Translations under genes and position numbers: made by a program | Notes under the pieces: generated by a model | Seen by the model: only the letters and a program-made list of their open reading frames with translations | Databases searched by the model: none | Told to the model about the DNA's origin: nothing | NCBI GenBank assembly: GCA_019314425.1 | Contig: JAFCZI010000143.1 | Coordinates: 1-6,288 of the forward strand | Direction: 5' to 3' | Length of the DNA stretch: 6,288 nt | DNA from: Deltaproteobacteria bacterium | Lineage (GTDB): Bacteria; Desulfobacterota; DSM-4660; Desulfatiglandales; Desulfatiglandaceae | Shown here: one piece after another, positions 1 through 5,136 of the stretch | Position numbering within the stretch: position 1 is the first letter of the stretch | Layout: each line of letters begins with the position of its first letter

Positions 1-174
1 AAAGCCTCTCCCCTCCCCCTGGCCGTGGGTTTCGGGCTCAAGGAAAAAGCGGATGTGGATTATCTCACAGGAAAAGCGGACATCGCCGTCATCGGCACCC
101 AGACCATCCGGATCATGGAAAAAGACGGGATTGATGCGGTGGGAGATTTCATCCAGGGATTGCGGGTTTTCTAA
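1..174 (+). CDS. trpA: Tryptophan synthase alpha subunit, C-terminal end (partial)
   Basis: The frame is open from the first base and ends at TAA 172-174, giving the last 57 residues of a protein whose start lies outside the window. The motif PLAVGFGLKEKADV followed by ADIAVIGTQTIRIMEK matches the end of the TIM barrel of TrpA: the GFG phosphate-binding turn (residues 10-12 of the fragment) and the strand/helix that normally reads VxGSAIVKxxE. Here Thr replaces the usual Ser after Gly (IGTQ). TrpA splits indole-3-glycerol phosphate into indole and glyceraldehyde 3-phosphate and passes indole to TrpB; it is cytoplasmic and the last step of tryptophan synthesis. It is probably the end of a trp operon to the left. 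Its last 26 bases overlap the end of the convergent methyltransferase gene. Family assignment rests on this short conserved tail only. Confidence 0.85.
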   Translation, partial: KASPLPLAVGFGLKEKADVDYLTGKADIAVIGTQTIRIMEKDGIDAVGDFIQGLRVF

Positions 175-709
175 GAACCGCGGTACGTCCAAAAAGGATC
201 TTGTAACTTTCTTCCAAAACCAGCCCCGATTTTTCAATCTGAGCAATGCTTTTATGAAACTCCCTTTTTGAAACATGGAAAGGCGGCTCAACCATCATGA
301 ACAGGCCCCCAACCGACAGATTGTCCGCCACCTGGGCCATAAGCCGATTCGGATCAGGCACCTCGTGAACCATGTAAAACGCCAGAATAAACTGGACCTT
401 TACATGCAGGTTAAAATCGTTTTTAAGCGCAAGGTGTGGCTCAATCCTGTTTTCAATCCCCCTCTTTTTCGCCCTTTTCATGACCACATCCAGCATCTTC
501 TGCTGAATATCCAGCGCCACCACCTTTCCGGAATTCCCCACCAGTCCGGCCAGCCCCATGCTGTTAAATCCAAGGCCGCATCCCAGATCTATCACCGTCA
601 TATCTAGCCTGACATATTTCCCGAAAAGCTTTTCCGGATTGTGAACCCACAGCCTCAATCGGTGGTCAAAGGTATACGCCAGCCACCAGGGACAAATATG
701 TGTATCCAT
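149..709 (-). CDS. Class I SAM-dependent methyltransferase (UbiE/Methyltransf_11-like)
   Basis: This encodes about 186 residues, short but complete for a single Rossmann-fold methyltransferase. Numbered from the chosen Met, SAM motif I is VIDLGCGLGF at 39-48, the ribose-binding acidic residue is in VVALDIQQKML (Asp67), and the later strand reads FYMVHEVPDP at about 111-120, with VEPP at 140-143. The N-terminus MDTHICPWWLAYTFDHRLR, a Cys-Pro-Trp-Trp block before motif I, marks a subgroup I know from anaerobic bacteria; its substrate is unknown to me. The frame is open to an ATG at 724, but that codon has no Shine-Dalgarno, whereas the ATG at 709 is preceded by GAGG with a 9-base gap, so I prefer 709. 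The gene stands alone, converges on trpA and is divergent from the RNA methyltransferase operon. The substrate could be a small molecule, quinone, metalloid or protein; nothing in the sequence decides this. Confidence 0.85.
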   Translation of the reverse strand: MDTHICPWWLAYTFDHRLRLWVHNPEKLFGKYVRLDMTVIDLGCGLGFNSMGLAGLVGNSGKVVALDIQQKMLDVVMKRAKKRGIENRIEPHLALKNDFNLHVKVQFILAFYMVHEVPDPNRLMAQVADNLSVGGLFMMVEPPFHVSKREFHKSIAQIEKSGLVLEESYKILFGRTAVLRKPAIPG

Positions 710-804
710 TTTCTTTAACCTCATTGTTTTTTTACAAAATTACAATATTCATTTGCAGATAGCAATTAATATGAGGCTTGAAGCACCTTTCAAATGGCCC
801 GGGA

Positions 805-825
805 CAATTGGCAATTGACAATGAA
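805..825. repeat. 7-bp tandem repeat (CAATTGG/CAATTGA/CAATGAA)
   Basis: Three adjacent 7-base units occur in the divergent intergenic region, the third imperfect. The unit contains the palindrome CAATTG. The array supplies the TTGACA of the promoter-like sequence overlapping it. It may be a dispersed simple-repeat family in this genome or an operator; only the repetition itself is seen. Confidence 0.6.
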
Positions 826-843
826 AAGGGGAAGCTCTAAGAT
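815..843 (+). promoter_or_regulatory. Putative sigma-70 promoter of the RNA methyltransferase operon
   Basis: A perfect TTGACA (815-820) is followed after 17 bases by TAAGAT (838-843), four of six matches to TATAAT. Transcription would start near 850, which places the TTG codon at 843 upstream of the transcript and so favours the GTG start at 885. The call is by consensus and spacing only; the -35 sits inside a short tandem repeat, so chance cannot be excluded. Confidence 0.4.
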
Positions 844-874
844 TGCCGCGACGTTTGGTACGAGACCTCTCAAA

Positions 875-878
875 AAGG
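875..878 (+). promoter_or_regulatory. Ribosome binding site deciding the GTG 885 start
   Basis: AAGG, within a longer A-rich AAAAAGG, ends 6 bases before GTG 885. The other in-frame candidate, TTG 843, has only a GGGGA about a dozen bases upstream, a poor spacing. Confidence 0.45.
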
Positions 879-884
879 TTCAAT

Positions 885-1787
885 GTGAACACAGCTTTTG
901 AAATCTATAAAGACATTATCCCGGACTTCTCTCTTTTTCAGGAAAGCCTGACAAAACCTTTTCCCGTTTATCTGCGGATAAATGGCCTCTTGGCACCGCC
1001 TTCGAAAGTGGTTTCCGCCCTGAGGGAAAAAGGCGTCGTGATGACGCGGGTCTGCCGGGAACATGAGACCCTTTATATCGCCGAGGATCTCCTCCATCCC
1101 GGAAATCTGTTGGAATATTTCCTGGGGCATATTCACCCGCAGGCCGTGACCTCAGCGCTGGCAGCCATGGTCCTTAACCCCCGAAAAGGCACCCTTGTTC
1201 TTGACATGTGTGCGGCGCCGGGGGGGAAAAGCGCTCACCTGGCGGATTTGATGGAAAATACGGGCTTCATGGTCTGCAACGATCTCTATGCAAATCGTCA
1301 TGTATCCCTGGGGCATACCCTTTCCCGGCTGGGGGTGCAGAATTCGGTGGTGACCGGGTATCAGGCGCAGGAATTTCCGTTGCGTCAACCGTTTGATTAC
1401 ATCCTGGCAGATGTTCCGTGCTCCTGCGAAGGCAGATTCAGAGAAACACCCCAAAGCGCCCAATACCAGGAAAACAAAGGGAAAACGCAGATCCCTGATA
1501 TTCAGAAAAAAATACTCTTACGCGGGTTTGATCTTCTTAAGAATAATGGAGAAATGCTGTACGCTACCTGCACCTACAACCCGGCAGAAAATGAATCCGT
1601 GGTCAATTTTCTGTTAAACGAAAGAGATGCGGATCTCTTGCCCATTCATCCGGGAATCGTTTTTGAGCCGGGGCTGACGGAATGGAACCATGAAAAATAC
1701 GACAAACGCCTTACCCGAACCGCCCGATTTTACCCCCACCATGTCAATTCGGTGGGGTTCTTCATGGCCAGAATTGGCCAGAAATGA
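885..1787 (+). CDS. RsmF/NOL1-NOP2-sun family RNA (cytosine-5) methyltransferase
   Basis: This enzyme transfers a methyl group from SAM to C5 of cytosine in RNA, most likely ribosomal RNA, in the cytoplasm. It has 300 residues from GTG 885; the frame stays open to TTG 843 (314 residues). Motif I VLDMCAAPGGKS lies at about 105-116. Motif IV DVPCSCEGRF carries the release cysteine near 179, with Cys where Gly is usual after PCS. Motif VI ATCTYNPAENE carries the nucleophile near 229. The closing motif is RFYPHHVNSVGFFMARI. The N-terminus begins directly with the FEIYKDIIPDFSLFQESL helix and KPFPVYLRIN typical of the family, supporting the internal GTG; its AAGG site and an upstream promoter-like sequence agree. 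The protein ends just after the catalytic domain; the PUA-like half that completes RsmF is encoded by the next, overlapping gene. The exact target base is not predictable from sequence; RsmB (Sun) is the main alternative, but the RsmB-type N-terminal NusB-like domain is absent. Confidence 0.88.
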   Translation: MNTAFEIYKDIIPDFSLFQESLTKPFPVYLRINGLLAPPSKVVSALREKGVVMTRVCREHETLYIAEDLLHPGNLLEYFLGHIHPQAVTSALAAMVLNPRKGTLVLDMCAAPGGKSAHLADLMENTGFMVCNDLYANRHVSLGHTLSRLGVQNSVVTGYQAQEFPLRQPFDYILADVPCSCEGRFRETPQSAQYQENKGKTQIPDIQKKILLRGFDLLKNNGEMLYATCTYNPAENESVVNFLLNERDADLLPIHPGIVFEPGLTEWNHEKYDKRLTRTARFYPHHVNSVGFFMARIGQK

Positions 1788-2232
1788 CAGCCGGCAGGCT
1801 GTTACAACCTATCTGTTGGAACGGTTCGGCATCCCGCCGGCGATTCTTGACGAATACTATCTCTTTGAAAGAAAGAAGGGATGGTTTATACTGGGAAAAT
1901 CTGAACAGGTGCCGCGTGGCGCGCACCTCAAGGTTTCGAAAGTCGGGCTCAGGGCGTTTCGAAAGGTCGGTCAGTTTATAAAACCCACAACACGTTTCAT
2001 CCAGGCTTTCGGCCGTTTTGCCACGAAATCCATATTCCGGATGGACATGACACAGTTTAAAACACTGGTCCTGACCGGCGAAATTTCCGTTGATCCGACA
2101 CTGGAGAAAGGGTATGTCATCCTCACACTGGCGGATGATCGCATTTTGGGTCTCGGGTTTTATATCCATGGTGTCATTCGATCCCAACTCCCCGGAAAAG
2201 AAATCAGAGAAAGCATGTTGGAATCATTTTAA
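1741..2232 (+). CDS. PUA-like companion protein of the RNA methyltransferase (COG3270 type)
   Basis: This encodes about 163 residues from ATG 1741. The conserved part starts at RQAVTTYLLERFGIPPAIL, continues with a strand-rich block (KKGWFILGKS), a helical middle (TTRFIQAFGRFATKSIF) and MTQFKTLVLTGEISV, and ends in a PUA-like barrel, GYVILTLADDRILGLGFYIH followed by QLPGKEI. This order matches the C-terminal region of RsmF-type proteins and the stand-alone NOL1/NOP2/fmu ribosome biogenesis proteins. It probably binds RNA and helps the upstream methyltransferase find its site. The start is uncertain: ATG 1690 has a GGAA site but would overlap the upstream gene by 98 bases with unconserved residues; TTG 1774 would leave a 14-base overlap; ATG 1741 is a compromise. 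The ATG inside the ATGA at 1784-1787 is in another frame. The next gene follows after 17 bases, so the three form one operon. Confidence 0.75.
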   Translation: MSIRWGSSWPELARNDSRQAVTTYLLERFGIPPAILDEYYLFERKKGWFILGKSEQVPRGAHLKVSKVGLRAFRKVGQFIKPTTRFIQAFGRFATKSIFRMDMTQFKTLVLTGEISVDPTLEKGYVILTLADDRILGLGFYIHGVIRSQLPGKEIRESMLESF

Positions 2233-2249
2233 GTTTAGGAGAATAATTT

Positions 2250-3449
2250 ATGTTGACAAAAAAACAGATGGATATGTACGCTGATGTTCTGTTGTGGGGG
2301 CTCAGAAAAGCCAGGACCGACACCTTTAAAAAAGGGGACGTGGTCATGGTACAATTTGATCTCCCCGCGGTGGAACTGGCCGAGTTTCTTCATGGAAAAC
2401 TCCTGGACATGGGGGTTCATGTGGTGATGCGGTTGGGTAAAACAACGATCATGGAACATGATTTTTATGAAAAATCAGATGAAAAACAACTGGTTTTCAG
2501 GGGATCATGGGATGAGGAACTGTTTAAGAACCTCAACGGTCGGATCTTTCTCCATGGCCCCACGTCCTTGACACACCTGGCGGATATCGATCCCCTGCGG
2601 ATCGGAAAAGTGGCTGTGGCCATGAAACCCCTTCGGGACATCATGCGAAAGCGTGAAGAACGGGGAGAGCTGGGATGGACCCTCTGTACCGTTCCCACCG
2701 AGGAATTGGCCCGGCAGGCCAAAATGACCCTTGAGCAATACACGGAGCAGATCATCAAAGCTTGCTATCTGGATCAGGCGGATCCGGTCAAGGCGTGGGA
2801 GACCGTTTACAACGACGCGCTGGATATCAAGAAATGGATGAACGACATGGATGTTCAATATTACCATGTGGTATCCGACAACATTGATCTTAAAATCACG
2901 CCGGGGGATCAACGGAAATGGATCGGCATCTCCGGGCATAACATCCCCAGCTTTGAACTCTTCATCTCCCCGGACTGGCGCGGCACCGAAGGGACTTACT
3001 ATGCCAACCAGCCCTCATTCAGGAGTGGGAACTATGTGGAAGGCGTCAACCTGACGTTCCACGAGGGCGTGGTAACCAAAATCACAGCGGAGAAAGGGGA
3101 ATCCTTCACCGAGAAGCAGTTGAACATGGACGAAGGGGCCTCCCGGGTAGGCGAGTTTTCCCTGACGGATAAGCGGTTCTCGAAAATCGACCGGTTCATG
3201 GCCAGCACCCTCTACGATGAAAACTTCGGCGGCAACAGCGGCAACTGCCACCTGGCCGTGGGCGCTTCATATTCGGATACCTATGACGGGGACCCCGCTA
3301 CGCTCACCGAAGAAGCAAAAAAACGTCTGGGATTCAACGATTCGGCCCTTCACTGGGACCTGGTGAATACCGAATCCAAAACCGTGACCGCCCATTTGAA
3401 GTCCGGAAAAAATATTGTGGTGTACGAAGACGGCATGTTTAAACATTGA
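2250..3449 (+). CDS. M29-family metallo-aminopeptidase (AmpS/PepS/AmpT type)
   Basis: This enzyme removes N-terminal amino acids from peptides using a two-metal centre in the cytoplasm; no signal peptide is seen. Its 399 residues are the usual full length (about 400-415). The ligand and catalytic set is present with family spacing: Glu236 in NIPSFELFISPD, Glu302 in VGEFSLTDKRFSKID, His334 in FGGNSGNCHLAVGASYSD, and His368 and Asp370 in NDSALHWDLV. The N-terminal half (helices followed by KKGDVVMVQFDLPA and a metal-free alpha/beta domain) is also typical. AGGAG at 2237-2241 sits 8 bases before ATG 2250. The gene is the last of the operon with the RNA methyltransferase pair, 17 bases downstream. 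Peptide preference cannot be read from the sequence. No clear terminator follows. Confidence 0.93.
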   Translation: MLTKKQMDMYADVLLWGLRKARTDTFKKGDVVMVQFDLPAVELAEFLHGKLLDMGVHVVMRLGKTTIMEHDFYEKSDEKQLVFRGSWDEELFKNLNGRIFLHGPTSLTHLADIDPLRIGKVAVAMKPLRDIMRKREERGELGWTLCTVPTEELARQAKMTLEQYTEQIIKACYLDQADPVKAWETVYNDALDIKKWMNDMDVQYYHVVSDNIDLKITPGDQRKWIGISGHNIPSFELFISPDWRGTEGTYYANQPSFRSGNYVEGVNLTFHEGVVTKITAEKGESFTEKQLNMDEGASRVGEFSLTDKRFSKIDRFMASTLYDENFGGNSGNCHLAVGASYSDTYDGDPATLTEEAKKRLGFNDSALHWDLVNTESKTVTAHLKSGKNIVVYEDGMFKH

Positions 3450-3468
3450 ACGTGAAACGAAACTCCCC

Positions 3469-3555
3469 ATGCTTGAGCATACATTTATCCATATCCCGGG
3501 GATCGGTTCCAAAACGAAACAGACCCTTTGGCACCGGGGAATTCACCGAACGTGA
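3469..3555 (+). pseudogene. Relic N-terminus of a YprB-like RNase H-fold protein
   Basis: ATG 3469 opens 28 codons before TGA 3553-3555. The residues MLEHTFIHIPGIGSKTKQTL, then WHRGIHRT, look like the very start of YprB-like (COG3359) ribonuclease H-fold/putative exonuclease proteins, which begin with a helix-hairpin-helix IPGIG and a W..GI element before the nuclease domain. Nothing resembling the nuclease domain follows; two stops come in a row (TGATGA), and the next gene starts 130 bases later. I read it as what is left after a large deletion. There is no good Shine-Dalgarno. It could be a chance small ORF, but the HIPGIG-KT-LW-RGI pattern is specific. Family recognition is from memory. 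Confidence 0.55.
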
Positions 3556-3616
3556 TGAACGACCCTTGGAGCATCTAATCCGGCTACTTATGGAAATTCC
3601 TATACTTTGAACTTAG

Positions 3617-3629
3617 CGCCCTTCGGGCG
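3617..3629. repeat. Small GC hairpin (CGCCC-TTC-GGGCG)
   Basis: A perfect 5-bp stem with a 3-base loop is flanked by TTAGC on the left and GAGCTTAA on the right, which can extend it with a small bulge. It lies between the YprB-like relic and the phosphatase gene. There is no T-run after it, so it is not a standard terminator; it may be part of an intergenic repeat together with the tandem array that follows. Confidence 0.45.
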
Positions 3630-3640
3630 AGCTTAATCTC

Positions 3641-3667
3641 ACGCAAAGGCGCAAAGAACGTAAAGGC
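3641..3667. repeat. 9-bp tandem repeat (ACGCAAAGG/CGCAAAGAA/CGTAAAGGC)
   Basis: Three imperfect units share the core CG(C/T)AAAG, spaced 9 bases apart, ending 20 bases before the phosphatase start codon and just upstream of its ribosome site. It is likely a dispersed intergenic repeat; a binding-site role is possible but unsupported. Confidence 0.55.
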
Positions 3668-3687
3668 TTAAAAACAAGGGAGCCCTT

Positions 3688-4431
3688 ATGAAATACAAAA
3701 CCGCCACATTATCCGAAGCCGGTGGCCGGGAAGAAAACCAGGACTATTGCGGCCTTACGGGAAAAGGAGAGTTCAATTGCTGGGTCCTGGCGGATGGGCT
3801 GGGAGGGCACCGGGGCGGCGCGGTCGCCGCACGCCTGGCAGTGGAAACCTTTCTGGAAGTCTTCAGCCAAAACCCGGAGATGAGCCCCCGGTCCATGACC
3901 GCTTATATAGAGGCGGCCCAAGACGCCATCTTCCGGCGGCAGGAAGAAAATCCCCGCCTTTATTCCATGCGCACCACCCTGGTGGCGCTGATCAGCACTC
4001 CCGAAGGGGCACTGTGGGCGCACCTGGGTGATTCGCGGTTGTATCACTTCCGGGGCGGGGGCATAATTTTTCAAACCCGGGACCACAGTGTGCCCCAGGC
4101 CATGGCCGATGCGGGAAAGATTACGGTCGATGAGATTCGCCGGCATGAAGACCGCAACCGGCTGCTGTGTGCCCTGGGTAATGAGAAGAATCTGAGGCCC
4201 GCTGTGGAAAAAAAGAGCCACCCGGTCAACCCGGACGATGCCTTTTTGCTTTGCACGGACGGATTCTGGGAATATGTGGTGGAAACGGAAATGATTGCCG
4301 ATCTTGTGCGGTCTCCCGATCCGGAAACCTGGCTCGACATGATGACGACCCGAATCAAGGAAAGGACCGAGGACAGGCATGACAACTACTCGGCTATAGC
4401 CATCATCGCGGGTGAACCCACGCTCACATAG
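3688..4431 (+). CDS. PP2C-type serine/threonine protein phosphatase (PppA/Stp1-like)
   Basis: This enzyme hydrolyses phosphate from phospho-Ser/Thr proteins with two Mn/Mg ions in the cytoplasm. It has 247 residues, the normal size of a bare bacterial PP2C domain, without membrane segments. The motifs run in order: GGREENQD (Arg14, Asp19), VLADGLGGHRGG (Asp36, Gly37), HLGDSRLY (114-117 GDSR), TRDHSVPQAM (132-134), LLCALG, DDAFLLCTDGFWE (Asp191) and DNYSAIAI (Asp232). All metal-binding aspartates are present, so it should be active. ATG 3688 is preceded by AAGGGAG with a 5-base gap. The following FHA-domain gene fits a phosphorylation circuit, since PP2C and FHA genes are often paired with a Hanks-type kinase, but no kinase is in the window. 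The target protein is unknown. Confidence 0.93.
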   Translation: MKYKTATLSEAGGREENQDYCGLTGKGEFNCWVLADGLGGHRGGAVAARLAVETFLEVFSQNPEMSPRSMTAYIEAAQDAIFRRQEENPRLYSMRTTLVALISTPEGALWAHLGDSRLYHFRGGGIIFQTRDHSVPQAMADAGKITVDEIRRHEDRNRLLCALGNEKNLRPAVEKKSHPVNPDDAFLLCTDGFWEYVVETEMIADLVRSPDPETWLDMMTTRIKERTEDRHDNYSAIAIIAGEPTLT

Positions 4432-4456
4432 CGTTTGGGTCGGCGGTATTTCAATA

Positions 4457-4484
4457 AACCCTTATGGCAAGGGGGTTGAGCCCC
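4457..4484. repeat. Overlapping hairpins after the phosphatase gene
   Basis: AACCCTT (4457-4463) can pair with AAGGGGGTT (4469-4477), leaving two bulged G. Alternatively GGGG (4472-4475) can pair with CCCC (4481-4484) over a TTGAG loop. The two share the G-run and exclude each other. No T-run follows. Together with the adjacent folded repeat they may act as a stop or stabiliser for the phosphatase transcript; this is inference. Confidence 0.4.
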
Positions 4485-4537
4485 TGTGAGAGCGGCGTCC
4501 CGCCGCGACAGTCGAGGCTGGAAGCCTCTCTCACGGG
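4482..4537. repeat. Palindromic repeat able to form a three-way junction (REP-like)
   Basis: The outer stem pairs CCC (4482-4484) and GTGAGA (4486-4491), with T4485 bulged, with TCTCAC (4529-4534) and GGG (4535-4537). Inside are two perfect hairpins: GCGGCG-TCC-CGCCGC (4492-4506) and GAGGCT-GGA-AGCCTC (4514-4528). The sequence resembles the GC-rich REP-type elements scattered between genes in many proteobacteria. It lies between the phosphatase and FHA genes. No transposase or RAYT gene is in the window, and copy number cannot be judged here. Confidence 0.65.
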
Positions 4538-4571
4538 AAAACCGCTTGAAATGCATTTTTATGACAAAAAA

Positions 4572-4576
4572 AGGAG
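4572..4576 (+). promoter_or_regulatory. Ribosome binding site of the interrupted FHA gene
   Basis: AGGAG lies 7 bases before ATG 4584. This strong site fixes the original start of the FHA reading frame upstream of the in-frame TAA, rather than at the internal ATG 4689, which would cut the FHA domain in half. Confidence 0.7.
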
Positions 4577-4583
4577 CAGACCC

Positions 4584-5012
4584 ATGCAGCAAAAAGAGGG
4601 GTAAAAATTCACCATCGGTCGATCCCGCAGCTGCGACATCGTACTTTCCGATCCATCCGTCAGCCGCAGGCACGCCGAGCTGGTCATTATGCCGGACGGA
4701 AAACTGTTTCTGATCGACTGCCGCAGCCAAAACGGAACGTCCCTGGTTTCAGGCGGAAAGGTTCAGCCGGTCCGGCAGGAGTTTCTTTCGCCCACCGATA
4801 ATGTGCAATTCGGGGATGCAATCATTTCGGTAAAGGAGATTCTGGAAGGAATCAAACTGAAGTTCCAGGCCCTTAACGTCCACCCGGTTCCCGTAATACC
4901 GGGGGAGCCGGATCAATCCGCAAAACCATGGGTGCATGGAACCCGGCTGATCCGGTGCTCATGCGGCGCCGTGAAAATGAAGGGTGTTAAATGCAAGGAG
5001 TGCGGTCGATGA
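4584..5012 (+). pseudogene. FHA-domain/zinc-ribbon protein interrupted by in-frame TAA at codon 7
   Basis: From ATG 4584, which has a strong AGGAG site, the frame reads MQQKEG, then TAA (4602-4604), then continues without another stop to TGA 5010-5012, 142 residues if the TAA is counted as one. The continuation is a classic FHA domain that binds phosphothreonine: KFTIGRSRSCDIVLSD (Gly12, Arg13), SVSRRHAEL (Ser27, His30) and SQNGTSL (Asn50, Gly51, Thr52). The tail ends in a zinc-ribbon-like set Cys125-X-Cys127-X9-Cys137-XX-Cys140. A single C-to-T change of a CAA codon would explain the stop, but any sense-to-TAA change would do. The next in-frame ATG (4689) loses the GR and SRRH elements, so a working protein would need readthrough. 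It could be a recent nonsense mutation or a sequencing error. It is downstream of the PP2C gene, its natural partner. Confidence 0.75.
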
Positions 5013-5119
5013 AAAACAAATATTCTTTGTCGGAACGGGTGATCGGCATATCCTACACCCTAAGCATGGTGTGGACCCGGCGAGCTGTCCGAGGACAGCC
5101 AATCCGGTCCGGGCAATGA
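5009..5119 (+). CDS. Small unrecognised ORF coupled to the FHA gene (possibly a gene fragment)
   Basis: ATG 5009 overlaps the stop of the FHA frame as ATGA (5009-5012), the usual sign of translational coupling, and opens 36 codons to TGA 5117-5119. The peptide begins MKNKYSLSERVIGISYTLSM and becomes Arg-rich; I recognise no family. The abrupt end, and the coding-like stretch that follows in the next frame, suggest it is the N-terminal part of a longer gene broken by a frameshift rather than a complete small protein. A real peptide is possible but weakly supported. Confidence 0.3.
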   Translation: MKNKYSLSERVIGISYTLSMVWTRRAVRGQPIRSGQ

Positions 5120-5136
5120 GGTGTGGGAGATTTTTA

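Noticed and set aside
725..790. Minus-strand promoter for the methyltransferase at 149-709
   Set aside because: The region is AT-rich and several weak -10-like hexamers exist, but none had a convincing -35 at the right distance.
1784..1981. Frame starting at the ATGA overlap after the RNA methyltransferase
   Set aside because: The start position looks attractive for coupling, but the product is Arg-rich with no family pattern, while the PUA-like protein is read in another frame over the same bases.
1762..2187. Minus-strand open frame of 141 codons opposite the PUA-like gene
   Set aside because: Shadow of the + strand gene, whose family pattern is clear; no family-like motifs in the antisense product.
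3640..3670. CRISPR-like array
   Set aside because: The repeat units are only 9 bases, contiguous and without spacers.
3709..4380. Long minus-strand open frame (223 codons) opposite the phosphatase gene
   Set aside because: It is the antisense shadow of a fully supported PP2C gene; the translation has no recognisable domain and no ribosome site fits.
4486..4713. 75-codon frame running through the palindromic repeat into the FHA gene
   Set aside because: It begins inside the repeat and covers the FHA motifs in the wrong frame; its Arg/Ser-rich product reflects the GC-rich repeat.
4689..5012. Intact 107-codon ORF from the internal ATG of the FHA gene
   Set aside because: This start would remove the GRS and SRRH elements and has no ribosome site; the upstream half of the domain is clearly present in the same frame, so the gene is better described as interrupted.
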